The notes: a model not told the origin generated them from the sequence alone. A stretch of DNA of 64,000 nt from Combretum micranthum (GCA_024138025.1 JAMXBD010000693.1:496001-560000); one strand, 5' to 3'. Positions 33,113 to 46,235 are shown, counted from the first letter of the stretch. Numbers and translations: made by a program.

Positions 33113-34200
33113 TGTGCCTAAAGCACATTGACACCAATACATAATATGCCTAAGAAAATAATCACTAGGTCTTCTACTGAATAATCCACGATAAACATAG
33201 TATTAATAAATATAATACATCTAAGGGGAATATCATTAGGGTATCAAAGTAATAATCAGTAATGATTCTAATCTCTATATGAAATTAAGATTAAATTAAT
33301 AGATAAAGAAATCTTTACTTACCCTGGATATTACTTACCAATAAAGGAAGATCTTAAGAGAACACTTGTGAACAATTGATATTATACACAAAGATTCACT
33401 CATATTTCAAGAAGGTTTTATTGATAAGAGTAGGGTTTTAAAGAGTAATAACTCTCAAAAGAAGTAATTTTATTCAAAACCATAATAATCATCTTAAGTT
33501 TATGACAAGAAAAATGACTATTTACAGTAGTTCAAAATCCTAATAAAGACTATTACATTGATTAAAATACCCCTAATAAGATCTTAATAAAATAACTTAA
33601 GGAAATGAAACAAAATAAAGCAAAATTAACAACTCTAAGTACTACATAATCTTCAACACAAGCGAAGTTGTGAACTCTAGCACACGTGAAATTTCATGCT
33701 TTTTGCTTCAACATAGACCCAAAAATGGCCGTATACTTTGATTGTGTTGCCCATAGAATGCCCTATTCTTCCCGTACATGCTTTTGTTATCAAAACAGCT
33801 TCCAACACAACTTGTGTTTACTCTTGACAAAACACCAAATCTCTTAAAATTCATTCCCAATACTTATAGTAATCTTTATCTTCATTTGAGAACACTTCAA
33901 GAATATCTGAGTGATAGATTTCACAATTTAGATCTCACCATCTTCCTTAACTTGATTCCATCATATCCCCAGAGTTCTTGGAGATTCAAACTCAAATATA
34001 AGATATAAGAAAGCTTTGAACCATAAGATGTATCAAAAGAATGAACTCTAACATCTTCAAATGGCTAAAAGGCACCTTCAAAGACAAGTCAAAAGTATAT
34101 ATAAAATAAATTTCTCACAAATGTGTTTAGAATATCTTGTTGCTCTCATGTATCACTCACACTCATGCTTATAATGTTTAGCTTTCAACACTTTGCACTT
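33113..34200 (-). repeat. 3' LTR of element D (right edge approximate)
   Basis: Matches 58917-59749 over most of its length, with many substitutions and indels, so the copies are old. Right edge uncertain: no clear purine tract was seen, and a run of about 18 A near 34236 follows. Confidence 0.6.
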
Positions 34201-34498
34201 GTCTCTACCGCTCAAGTTGATTTCAACTAATCATCGAAAAAAAAAAAAAAAAAAGAAATGATAGAACTCAAACTTTCCCCATACAATATTGCAAACCACT
34301 TTAATCATTACATGTCCATTGCATCCAACATCAAATGCATTGTCTTTAGCTACAAATATTATGTCATACAATTCAGTAAAACCATACTTCTTCATTAGCA
34401 ATAAAGATTCAGTATATACTTCATCAATAGATGTTTCCAATAAGGAAGTAAGATTCAATATATACTTCATCAATGGAGTTATAACTTCACTCACTAGC
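34201..34498 (-). other. Internal remnant of element D, left of element C
   Basis: AT-rich segment with an unrecognised open frame of about 87 codons (34231-34494, minus) and a small direct repeat of TATACTTCATCAAT. The function of the frame is unknown. It ends at the target duplication CTAGC of element C. Confidence 0.4.
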
Positions 34499-36285
34499 AG
34501 TAATATGCAAATAAATAGGTTATAAAGAAGGGTAAAAATGTCAATTACTATAAAATAAGAGGGTTTTATGGTCTGCTATAATTAAAGTTATTTATTTTAT
34601 CAAATGATAGAGAATTGATTGAAGAAGAAAAATTTTTTATTGTACACTGGATATACACCACCAACATATGATTTAGCACTGCAAGCGTACATTCTAAAAT
34701 AGGCGGTGTTAAGCCAACATTGGAAATGGAAGAGCTGTGATTAGACTATTGTATACTGTCGGCGTACACGTGAAGAGAAACAACCCTAGAGTTCTAGGCT
34801 GCCAATGTTAACGTCTATGCCACTAGCCTTTGTATATACACCACCTGTACTCCGCTAGCATACAATCTAAAACTGCCAGTGTATGTGTTCCAAAAAAGAA
34901 AATTACACGAGTTTTCTTTATAATCATCCCTTTGTTTTTTTCCTCCAAAAGCTATCTTTAACCTAGAAATCATCTCCATATTGTGTTTAGCATCCATGGG
35001 AGTTCAAAAAATCCAAATCAAGGTGAGTGATCTTTTCTTTGTCTTTAGATTTCCAAGATCTATCATCATGCTTACGGTTTTATGTTGGATTTGAAGGAGA
35101 AATTGAAGAAAACCTTATCTTGACTTAGAGATTTAGATTTTGTTGATTAAGAAGGATTTGAAGATTGATTATAGGTAATTCTATATGTTTTAACCGTTAT
35201 GATTATAAAGGAATGATTTTTTTTTATTGGATTTGGTTTGTTTTTTTTGAATGGGATTTTATGGTTTAAAAGGATTGTTGAGAAGATCTGATTTTTGGTA
35301 ATCTAAAAATATTAAGGATCTATCCTAGGTAAGTTTATATAAACTCAATCCGTAGATTCGTGTATATATGATTTCATGTTGTTTTTTAGTCTGTTTTTCT
35401 TGAAGAAGGATTTAGGGTTTGGAGATTCTTGGGGAAATCTTTTCCTTTAGAGATTTTGTTGGATTGAAATCAGGGAGGAAGGTGTGGATTTGTGTTTCCT
35501 TTTGAGATTAGGGTTAGATGATATATGAGATAAGGTTTATTTGATGGTGTATTTTTTTGAAGTTGTTTATGTTTATATTATCAACTTTTGGTGAATTAGG
35601 GTTGTGTTCTAAAGGAGATTTGGTGATTTTGAGTTCTGTTTCTGAATTTTGTTTTAGGTACGACCTTACCTTATTTGTTGTATACGCTTGCAGGTTTAGA
35701 TTTCCTTGTTGTATATGATGTAGGTTTAGAATTTCAAATTAACTTAATTTTATTTGGCTTATTAAAATTTTTTGCTACCTATGATTGGCTGCGGTTAGTA
35801 AAGACCACGCAGATTATGATACTAACGTTGGCAACCTGATGATCCTTATGTGGTATTATCCTTAGTGAACTTACACCTAGATATGATTCTAGTAGGTTAG
35901 GTTTTGGCAGTATGATCACAGGTGCATGAGAAATTCCCAACATCAATATATATATATATATATTATCTATTTTCTATATGTTTGTTTTTAAGGAGTCATA
36001 ACTCACTCTAGATTTAGAAATAGATGCATATGATTTGAATTGTGTTATTTATTGGCTAATCACAGATAATAAATTATGTTTGTTACATTAGAAATAGTAG
36101 CATATGGATATATATATATATATATATATATGTTGTGTGTGCATATACATTTGTATGTGATTTGGCGTATTGGGCTTTTTGCTCATTCCTTTCATTTTTC
36201 AATAACATGAGAAGATCAAGTGATTTATGATCTTTTAGGTCAATGATGCCTTTGCAGATTACGGGGAGGATGATAATGGACCTGA
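34499..36285 (+). repeat. 5' LTR of element C, first part
   Basis: Homologous to 55364-57070. It contains a block with repeated words such as GGCGGTG, CAGCG and GTCGGCGTACAC (34645-34870) and a leader with ATGGGAGTTCAAAAAATCC ending AATCAAG/GTGAGTG at 35021. A second donor-like CTAG/GTAAGTT lies at 35330, and an acidic mini-ORF begins at 36239. The LTR is interrupted at 36286 by solo LTR G and resumes at 41822. The expected initial TG is mutated to AG. Confidence 0.88.
36239..36285 (+). other. Acidic mini-ORF of C's 5' LTR, first half
   Basis: After TCTTTTAG the frame reads VNDAFADYGEDDNGP. It is then cut by solo LTR G, and resumes at 41825 with DFLDDV and TAA (41843-41845). The other LTR of C has an intact but diverged version at 57037-57102. 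It follows the acceptor-like AG as in the other LTR families. Confidence 0.5.
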
Positions 36286-36859
36286 TGTAATCCCCTTGTT
36301 TTTTCATAACTAGATTATAATAAATATTATAAATAAAATGTAGAATCATGAAAGAACTATAATAAAAATATCAAAAATCACTCCAAATTTTTCGCAACTT
36401 AAATTTTAAATATAAACAAATTAGAATAAAGAATATTTATCACTAAGACTTTAAAAGTTCATAATATTCGAAATAAAGAATAAAGAAACTATTTAATATT
36501 CAAGAACCTAAGTTTTAATATTCAAAAAATATTAATACCTTCAAGTTAAATAATTCTGAGTCTATGAAACTAAAATTTGATCTAATTTAGTAATTTATAA
36601 TTAGTAAAAAGAACCAAGTAACAAATATAAAATTAAATTAAATTTTAATCTATTAAAAACTCTAGAATAAATTTATAAATAGAAATGAATTCATATGTAA
36701 TTTCAAATCTTATAAATTTATAATATAGTCAAATTAAGGGCAATATAATTATTAATTTATCAAAATATCACTAAACAAAACTTTTGAACAGATACAATAT
36801 AATTTGTGATAGCAGATATAAAAACTAAAAAGTAAGAGCATTAGACTAAAGATTATATG

Positions 36860-37450
36860 TATACTATCATATTCAAAATATTTAATATCGTTAGTATGTA
36901 AATTTTTATCCAAAAATATTATCAAATCAGTATTTATCATACGTATCATTTAGATCCACAAAATTGACTTTTTACACAAGTTCATATTTTTGCCCACTCC
37001 TTACATATTTATTGGTTATAAATTTATCATCTTCTTTTTATTTTTATATTTCCATATATTCTAACTCCTTTACATTTTTCTATTTGAATTAACATTTCAT
37101 AACTTGTAAATTTTGAAACTCCTCAAGACGCGACAAATTTTAGTAAAAAGCAAAAATTCAAACACCTATACACAAATCTTTAATAGAAATTCTATGTATA
37201 CCATAGTGTTTAAAATATTTAATAACACAAATATGGAACTTTTCATCTAAAAATATTACCGAATCAATATTTAATATACGTATCACTTAGATCCGCAAAA
37301 TTGATTTTTTTCACAAGTTTATGTTTTTACCCACTCCTTATACGATTGTTGGTTATAAATTTATAATCTTCTCTTTGTTTTTGTATTACTATTCATCCTA
37401 TCACCCTTGCATTTTTTTTATTTCTTTCCACGTTACTTCTTTCTCCTCTC
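36860..37450. repeat. Diverged tandem duplication inside LTR G
   Basis: Two copies about 335 bp apart share TTAGATCCRCAAAATTGA, CACAAGTTYATRTTTTTRCC and TTGGTTATAAATTTAT with scattered differences. This adds to the unusual length of this LTR. Confidence 0.8.
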
Positions 37451-40400
37451 TTTAATCCTTCCCTTTACGTAAATATAAAAAAATAAAAAAAAAAAAAAAA
37501 AACATATGCAATGATACACATACGAATGTCTTCAATAAAAGTTTTAAATATATTTTTGGAAAATAAAACTCTTGAATAATTATCATACTTGTATCGGATT
37601 AGCTTAATAAACTACTCTAAATAGAGATAAAATCCTCTATATAACTTATATACTTATACGTATAAGGTCTAATAAATATAAGAAAACTTAGATATAATAA
37701 TGTATAAGCATTTACTAATGCCAATAATTAATATGCGGTGGAACTAGAAGATGATAAGTTGGCATTTATATCTAGAATGCTTCACGCTACTTCCTTTTTC
37801 CATTTGTACAAATTGGACAACTTGAGGTCAAATGAAAAGGACCTTTCATCAAATGATAAAACACCAAATAAACACATGCATTAAATGAAATTGGAGACTT
37901 AAATAAACTTGCTGGAAATGGCAGCACTCCATTTAATGCACCATGATTTACAGCTGGAGCATGAGACTATATGATACAAGTTGTTTCAATTGTTTTTCAC
38001 CGTAAATAATATATAAATTTAAACAAATTACAGTTCACAAACCCATCTAAACGTAATCGTGATTTATTTTAAAACAAATTCTTTAAGGAGTGAAATTGAT
38101 CAACAAATTAGACAAAGTATGTATATATATATATATATATAAACTAAACGAGTATATGAATAAATAACAAGGAAAAATTTAGACAATAATACACAAAAAT
38201 TTACTCATTATAACTGTAATTTCCTAGAGAAATTGGGATAAAATTTGCTAAACAAAGCTAGATAATTTGACCTAAAAGCTCCAATGATAACTCACCAAAT
38301 AACAAAAAATAATAAGTTGTTGACTCTAAATAAATCCCTTTAAACAAACTAAAAGCCAAAATATATATCCCTTTTTATGTGAATTCCAGCACAATTGGAT
38401 AAGTTGAAATCTTCATTCCTCACCATAGGATGTCTTAAAATTACTAGGATTTAAATTAATTACAAGTGAGACAATTTGCAGCAAATAATGCCATGTAAAA
38501 GCTCCCAACACCAACAAAGACAACTCATTCATAACTTATATAAATAGGTATAATGAACCAGCAAGCAAAAACTCTAAACACCCACTAGTACAAACCGTAA
38601 AAGCCTCTACACACCAAAATTCAAAACAAGACAAATATCACATTCTTTTCCAACCCCCAAAACCGCAAAGACCCCACCAACAATAGTGAATGAAAAATTG
38701 ATAAACTTAACTCCCATGCTTCCACAGTAACTCTACCAAAACAAAAGCAAAACCTATCTTTTTCCAAGACCCACCATAAACCTCAACAAAAGCTAAACAA
38801 GACTCAACAAAAATTCAACACTCATACTACACACATCAACCATAAAATATAAAAAGAAAAAGGATCATCACTAGATCAAGTCTAAAAAGGCACAAGAAGG
38901 AGTGTTTGTCATCTTCTTCCATCTAATCAAGGTAATACTTTTATCCTATCATAAGACCTTACAATTTCTCTATGATTAGAAAACTAGGAAATTAATGCTT
39001 AGAAATTAGCCATGTATCCCTATTTGTTTAGTTACTATATGTGTATGTAGCTGGGCATTTAATGAATTATTAAACTTGAGTAATCCTTATTCTATGATAG
39101 AAATGTGCTGTACTTAGTGTAGAATAACAAGAACCATGAAAGCCCCCATAGTATTAACATTTATAATACATAGAACTTGTCATGTATATACTAAGGCTTA
39201 ATCTAACCATGACTAGTAAAGTAACTTTATAATGTAATGCATAAGGTAGAATTTAACTAACTAAAACCCTAACATACTCATGGTAGTTTCGGTTCTTATA
39301 GGAGTTTCTAAACTATCAAGTAAGTTTCATAAACCAACCTATACTATATTTAAGTAAAATATACCTATAACCTTACCTAGATAATAAAATCTAGCTTATA
39401 TGACCATTAGGATACCTATAAGGAATTTTAATCTTATGAACATAAATGAGATCATGATGAAAGAATATATACTCTAGACGCCATAGAGAAATGATATATG
39501 ATAGGAATGAGAATAGAAGGATACATACAACAAAATAAATCCTAAGGTCTAAATCCTTAGAATATATGGTCCTCTATGTACATTTAGGAGCAAGTTATTA
39601 AAAAAAAAATGATCCTCAAAAACTATATGGACCTAAGCTTATTAAAAAGACGAATAGATGAATAAACTATAGAATGTGACCCTACAAATAATAAATATTT
39701 TAATCAAAAAAGACAAAGAAAGTTGAGAAACAAGGTAAAATCATATTAGGAATCGCACTATCAAGTAGCATAAATGAATGCCAAATTTAAATAAAAGAAA
39801 TTATAAAATGAAAGAATCATTACAAATGGAAATATGAATATGAATTTAGATCAAGAAAAACACAATGAAAATAAATAATAAATAAAAATTTACTATCAAA
39901 GGCTGTAGGACTTAATTAAAGGACAAAGAAAATTCCTTAGATATAAATATAGATATCAATTAAGATCAAGACAAGCAAAATAAAAATAAATAATAAGTAG
40001 TAAATATTCGTTACCCTAAAAACATAAAAAGGACCAATACATGTAATGGAAATTGAATTAAATATTAAGATAGAACATTTAGACAATCGTAGAAGTTTAG
40101 TTGTGTTATTTACATTATGTTAATAAGTATTTGTCTTAATAAGTGACAATGAATCGTAAATAATATAAATAGAGCTAATATAGAATTATTCTATTAAGTA
40201 AAATCATGTTAAGTTGATTAAGCTAATTAAAGTAAATATAGTAATTGAATTAAGAGAGTAGTTTCAATCAATTCAGCTTAGATTAATATACTAGGTAAAA
40301 CTATAAAAAGAAAGGAGTACGTAATTTCTAAAATACGGTTAAATTAGAATTAGTGTAACTTATAGTATAAGTTATACCATAATTAATATGGTGAATATGT

Positions 40401-40480
40401 TGTTTCAAATATCTTATTTTCGGAACTAATAAAAGAATAGATTAGTTGAATAATAAATATCTATTATTTCATTTTCATAG

Positions 40481-40541
40481 AAAAAATAGATCAATTCTCG
40501 AATTTCCAGTAGCTTATACAATAATCTAGCGAGGACCACAA
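40481..40541 (+). other. Exon-like block of LTR G (diverged mini-ORF)
   Basis: 61 nt between TTTTCATAG and ACAA/GTGAGG. One frame reads NRSILEFPVAYTII and then TAG. The E-F-P-V-x-Y core lines up with D-F-P-V-D-Y in LTR A. LTR J carries a close copy at 60902-60963. Confidence 0.5.
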
Positions 40542-40879
40542 GTGAGGAAATTCTGATGATCTACTATTTGCTTGTGATTGCTACTGCTTGCTGTTATGTT
40601 GATTGTATTGCTTGTATGTGGAATGATTGATTGAAGTGAGTGTTATCATCTGCATGATCACCTAAATAAATGGATAAAGATAATAATTCGACTAAACTAA
40701 TTGGATATACTCATCGCATGTGCTTGATCCTTGTAAGAAATGTCCTGAATTTGAAATCAAAAGTATTTTGCAATGTATTTTTAAAGAAATCTGACTTGGA
40801 ATATTCTAGGTTGCTTTTATATCCTTTGAAAAGGACGAATCTATACTAAAACAGTTTATGAGATAAACATGGGACATTT

Positions 40880-41060
40880 CTGAGTATTGTTGTGACAGTG
40901 ATGTTTCTTGAGTCGGGGTCCACTGGTCACATGGCGATAGATGTTACCTGAGTTAGGATCTATCTATCGGATTCACCTTTAGTAGGTGATGGTCGGTATT
41001 AGCAGTAGATGTTACCTGAGTCGAGGTCTACTTGCCTGATTCACCATAAATTGGTGATTG
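40880..41060. repeat. Short direct repeats in LTR G
   Basis: Repeated units around GATGTTACCTGAGTYRGGRTC with intervening ATTCACC words, about 110 bp apart. A comparable set of GTAGACTTTCCGGCTCC repeats is found in LTR I (46140-46235). Confidence 0.6.
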
Positions 41061-41821
41061 TTAGTGAAGATCGCCATTAAATTAGCATTATATATATTTA
41101 AATATTAACCAGTATATCACGTGAACACGTTGGGGAATATTTATTGTTACCAATGGCGTTTAAGCATTGGGTAGGTCTGGATGGACGCTACCACTAACAG
41201 CCTCGTGCGAGTAAGGCGAGGTATCCCATGTGGATAAGTATGGGAGACAACTGAAATGTAGACAAGTAAATCCGGACTCCCATAGATGTGTTGCTTGCAT
41301 TCATCATGTATGCATACATATTGTGTGTAGATAGATTTGCATGAATACATAATTAATGTTTGATAACTTATGTGACCAGTAGTAGTGAGGAATGAACTCA
41401 CTGAGCCTGTGGTTTTGCTCACTCCCTAATAGTTTCTGTGCAGGTATAACGCTAATTGGGACTAGGATAGGGATGTGTGAAGAGTGCTCCCCATCAGTCT
41501 ATAGCGAAGTTAGATATATAAGTGGCACTGAACTTAGAATGTAAAACTTGTAATTTGTATAAACAAATGAGACTTTACATTTTAAGCTAGAACTCAATTT
41601 CATTATTTGGTAGGGGATATCGATTCTCTGCGATCTTAGTAAAAATTGGAAAATCGGATTCCATAGTTGAAATCCAGTAATATAATATATCAATTATATA
41701 ATAGACATTAATAAATAGAGTCTTGTACACTCTAACTACAATACAACTCTCATATTACGGGTGCACACGTGGTATGATAGCTTTAGATTAATCCTATTAA
41801 GCCCTCTTTTTAGGCGTGACA

Positions 41822-42150
41822 CCAGATTTCCTTGATGATGTTTAAGATAAATAGCTTGGATTTGGAATAGATGAAGAATTTATCAAATTATATATTTTTA
41901 TGAGTTTAAGAATGTTTTTAAGAGTTTTCTTTTATGTTATAGGTTTGGTTATTGCTGGCTATGGTTTATGCCAACAAGGTTATCTAAAAGTTTAGTTTTG
42001 ATGGTATCTTTAAATAGGTACCCTTTTGTTTTAGAGTGAAGTTTTTCAATATATGTATATTTTGTGGATTAGTATTTCATAGACGTAGCGTGTTCATATA
42101 AAGAAAAGGACACATGGCGAGTTGCAATACCTTCAGTTTAGGGCATTGCA
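41822..42150 (+). repeat. 5' LTR of element C, last part
   Basis: Matches 57083-57411, including GGTTATTGCTGG, ACAGGTACCC-like and GGACACATRRCRGGTTGCAA words, ending GGGCATTGCA next to the primer site. Confidence 0.88.
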
Positions 42151-42156
42151 ACTTAT

Positions 42157-42168
42157 TTGGTTTCAGAG
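42157..42168 (+). other. Primer binding site of element C (tRNA-iMet)
   Basis: TTGGTTTCAGAG, six bases after the LTR end, differs by one base from the iMet tRNA complement (TGGTATCAGAG). It fixes the 5' LTR boundary and polarity. Confidence 0.8.
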
Positions 42169-42356
42169 CAATAGGTTTTGATCTTATTATATTTAAGTTA
42201 TGACTCCTTAGGGCAGTGAGCAATGATGAGTGGGGTAGCACATCTGGATTATCTATCTAGTGAAGAATGTTGATACCTAATAAAAAAATTATATTTTTTA
42301 TCTTAAAAGTTGGATTACCCTTTATCTCATGATGTTGTGGGTTGTTTGTGTTAGTA

Positions 42357-42856
42357 TGTCTCCAAGAAGAATACCTTATGTAGGCTCCTCCACATCTAAA
42401 GAGGAGGATGAGAATAGAGGGTAGCCACAGGAGAATCAGCTGCCCTAGAATCAGAGTTTACCACCACCTCCACCTGTAGGACAGTAGGTACCAATGGATG
42501 TTGCACAGCTCATGCAGGCTATGAATACTCTTCTGGGAGCACTCAATCAGCAACAACAAGATATGAGCAAGGATATGTAGATCATTCAGGCTAATGCTGA
42601 AGCCTAGAGATAAGAGAATCAGAGGAAAAATGGTAATGGTAGATATGGTGCTAGACCAACAGATGTGCTCAGCCTCAACAAATTTATTGATTTAGTTTAT
42701 AATTTTGAGCTAATTCCTGGGAAGCCTCTTGATGCCCGGTTGTGGATGGAGGAAGTTGAGAAGACGTGTACTGCTCTGGATATTCCAGAGAATAAGAAGG
42801 TTAAGTATGCCTCCTACTTGCCAATTAAGAAAGCTAATAATTGGTATATAAGCACC
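42357..42856 (+). pseudogene. Gag of element C, N-terminal part
   Basis: Begins MSPRRIPYVGSST after the primer site and continues through a Pro- and Gln-rich stretch. The capsid start then reads FIDLVYNFELIPGKPL and DARLWMEEVEKT. In-frame stops at 42421, 42448, 42485, 42577, 42603 and 42608 are mostly TAG in place of Gln (CAG). Cut at 42857 by the first hAT-like element; short further pieces lie at 43547-43580 and 44418-44487. Confidence 0.8.
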
Positions 42857-43538
42857 TAGGAATGCAACTAGGACGAGTTTGAGATGGGTATACTAAAACC
42901 CGAACCTGAACCCAATACCCAATAGGATTCCCAAAACCCGTCCCAAACCTTATAGAGTTTTTGTTCATGAACCCAAAACCCGCTAGACAAACACTATAGG
43001 GTACCTGAACCCCGATACAAAATTAGAATCATTACATAATAAAATATTTAAAAACGTCATTATAAATGTTTTTTTTTCATCTTTTCTATTTCCGATTCGT
43101 TCCCACTTTATAGGCCAAGAAAAAAACTCTTATCATTACTCATGCAATCCTCTTTGTAAAATCCCAATTATTTTCATGAGAAAAAAATCATTGAATAAAA
43201 CAGTGCGACAACAGAAGTGAGATGCTTGAATTTGACAAAGTGAGCCAAGACCAAGACTAAAAGTGGAGACCATAGAGTATTAGTCTATTCCTAGGGTTTT
43301 TTACTTTTTCTTAATGATTTAATAAAAAGGAAAAAAATAGCTTTACAATTAATGGAGCACAGCTGGTTAATTTCAGAGGCCGAGGCTAAACATAATATAT
43401 ATATATATTTATATATTTAAATGGGTTCGGGTTTCCCAATGGGTTTTATGCTTATCCAAACCCATCTCAAACCTATAGGGTATTTATCGGGTTGGGCGGG
43501 TCGGGTACCCTATAAAAACCTGCTCGCTTACATCCCTA
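42857..43538. mobile_element. hAT-type non-autonomous element 1
   Basis: 682 bp with 8-bp flanking duplication TAAGCACC (42849-42856) and TAAGTACC (43539-43546). Ends TAGGAATGCAACTAGG and TTACATCCCTA are inverted, and subterminal regions carry inverted ACCCG/CGGGT words. No transposase is present. Eight-base duplications and TAGGG-type ends point to the hAT superfamily. Confidence 0.8.
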
Positions 43539-43580
43539 TAAGTACCAAAAGACATATTCCTAGAGTCATTATGTAGCAGA

Positions 43581-44409
43581 TAGGGATGCAACCGGGACAG
43601 GTTTGGGACGAGTCATATAAGACACAAACCCTCTCGCTTCCTAATAAGGTTTCCCAAACCCGCCCCACGACCCTACAGGGTTTTCTATTCAATACGCAAA
43701 TCCCCCTCATAGGGTTTTGACCCTGACCCGCTCGCCCCGCGACCCACTTAATTTTTTTTTTTCTTCTCAACACTTAGTTAAATTACAAAATTCAATGATA
43801 ATTTTATCCTATAGGAGCATAATCGTTAGTTACAACTATGCTTGAATGAATTTTAGAAGATATGCCATAACTTTATTAAGAAATATAAAGGTTTAAAACT
43901 ATTATAAGAAGGTTTTCAAATGTAGATGAAAAGATATTACTTCAGTTACATAAATATACATAATACATATGTAGGAACCGTGCCTTATGAAAACTCAAGA
44001 ATAGAAAAACATGCCTTCAAAAATGTTGATACTGAGAAGGAAAGCGAAGAAGCAACAATGTCAGTGTGTAATGTGTTTACTGTGTTAGCTCAACGAGAAA
44101 ATTCGTAAGGGCTTTTATATTTTAAATACAATGGAGGTGCAGATCAAGATGTTAAAAGTCAAGAATAATAAAATATTACATAATTATGATTTTAAATTTT
44201 AGATTAAATTTTTTAATTATTTATATTATGACGGGTTCGGGTTACCCATCGGGTTTTTTTAATGACCCGAACCCACCCCGAAACCCTATAGGATCAGCAA
44301 GTAATTTTTCAAACCCGTCCCGTGACCCTATAAGGTCAGACCCTATAGGGTTTTTAACTGTTCGAGCGGACCGGGAATCCTATAATGACCCGCCCCGTTG
44401 CATCCCTAA
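43581..44409. mobile_element. hAT-type non-autonomous element 2
   Basis: 829 bp, only 34 bp from element 1 and with related ends: TAGGGATGCAACCGGGAC and CCGTTGCATCCCTA. The 8-bp word GTAGCAGA flanks it (43573-43580 and 44410-44417), with one extra A on the right. Subterminal repeats of ACCCG, GACCC and GGGTT; no transposase. Confidence 0.8.
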
Positions 44410-46139
44410 GTAGCAGATGCTTCGGCAGGTTTTCTATAAGGATCTTCCTTGACAGTGTGAAGCAGAAAGATGCTTCAAGAGTACTATTGTAAACCTCGAA
44501 ATTTTCCACACTAGTACACGACTCTAAAGTAGAATGTATGAACTAGTTAATAAACTTAGATTCCAATAAAAACCTAAGAATATATCAATGCATTGAATTT
44601 TGCTAGATTAGGATCTAGAAATCAAATAAAGAACTTCTTTGACCCTAATTGATACTAAAAACGAGATTTCGTATCTTGAACGGATAATTCAAGATATGAT
44701 CAAGGGAAATATAAATTTTCAAATTCGAAACTTGTTATACAAATAGATTAAATAGAAAAATATAAATATAGAGATTAAATGACTACTTTTGAACTCAACA
44801 ATGATTTGAGATTAGAACAATGAGTAGTAATGAGCCTATGCATAGATTTAAACCCTAAATTCAAGATTCCTATATAGTATTAAACGCTACTAATAAGATT
44901 TCATAATAGGTATCAAAAACTAAAGATATATAGATAATTTAGCTTCTATATCAAATGCGATATTAAGTAATTAATCAACTACGCTTATAGATAGGAAACG
45001 ATAACCTAAAGATAAACTGTTAGGATTATAAATACACAATAAAAATATAAACTGATGTATAACTCAAGATCTAAACTTCAAATAAATAATTGAATCACAC
45101 CATTGTTCTAATTAGGGTTTTCTTAAGTTATTGAAGCCTAAAACAAAAATTGACCTAATGAGCTTAGGAAACCCTAATCGTGGGAGATAAAATTCTAAAA
45201 AAAATAATTAATCACGTAAATTTAAAACTTAAAGTATATAGTTTGATAATCCAAGTATTTTGTAGAATTCTATAAAAAATTTTTGTACAAAAACTCTCAA
45301 ATATTAGCTAATTTGTACCCGCATAACTTATTAAACTATCCTAAAACTAAGATAATTAACTAACTAATAATATTATGTAATAATTTGTCTCATTTTTCGG
45401 CTGTAAATTGTGGAATGGATGGCTTGGATCTTCTTGAAATATGAGAACCGAATTCTTGCTCAAATCATGCAAAACAAGTCTGTCACGCCCTAGAGGGTAC
45501 CCTAAACGTGGCAATCCGCCGCAAATAACATTAAAGCTAATGAATGACAAACCGTAGTCATGCAGGAGCTTCGATATCATATGCAAGGCGTGCTTCCAAG
45601 ATAGTGGGAGACTCATAGGGGTATTACGTTTAAATAGATAGCAAAAGCAAGCATGAACTTAAATAGATAATCATAAGATTTTCATTTCATAACAAAATAG
45701 TACATCATCTTAGGGGCATTCCCCCGCCTTAAAGTCTTTGATCAACTATACTAGTAACAAAATAATCATAACTACTACATAAGTCTACTATAGAGATTTT
45801 TCCTAGAAGTCTATGTTCAAAACTAAAAATACACAAACTTCTTCCAAAAACTCCTAGTAGCTTACACTCGTACCTGGCATACGGCTCCTCGGGGCCAACC
45901 ATAGTAATCATACTGTAATAGAAAACTATAAGGGTATAAGCATGACTAGCTTAGTGAGATAATTCCAACTATAAGACATTTCCGAAAATCAACCAAGTAT
46001 TTAATCAAAGCATATGAAAATGCACCAATCATATGAACAAGCAAGATACACATGATCAACCGGAAATCAAGTGTAGCATGGATTTAACGCCTCCATGACA
46101 AGGGTTGGGAGGTTACAGGCCCATACGACTATCAATATC

Positions 46140-46235
46140 TGCAGATTTGCCGGCTCCTGCTTGCCCTGTAGACTTTCCGACTCCTACTAGCCACCATGTA
46201 GACTTTCCGGCTCCTACCAGCCACCACTACCATTT
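46140..46235. repeat. Short tandem words in LTR I
   Basis: Three copies of a unit built on GTAGACTTTCCGGCTCCT and CCAGCCACC, spaced about 35 bp apart and GC-richer than the surroundings. Confidence 0.7.

Larger units (their letters stand above)
36286..41821 (+). mobile_element. Solo LTR G (5.5 kb)
   Basis: Starts TGTAATCCCC and ends GGCGTGACA. Flanking duplication CCTGA (36281-36285) and CCAGA (41822-41826), one mismatch. No gag-pol or primer site lies inside. Same layout as LTR A: TATA (TTATATAAATAGG near 38536), leader ending ATCAAG/GTAATA near 38930, 61-nt block (40481-40541), and a GAGCCTGTGGTTTTGCTCA box near 41404. The first part contains a diverged tandem duplication with a period of about 335 bp (36860-37120 and 37196-37450). 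Confidence 0.88.

Noticed and set aside
36083..36349. Open frame with isoleucine/tyrosine repeats
   Set aside because: Derived from an (AT)n microsatellite and crosses the C/G insertion junction.
45356..45616. Open frame crossing the H/I junction
   Set aside because: Made by joining two LTRs of opposite polarity at the insertion point; cannot be an old gene.
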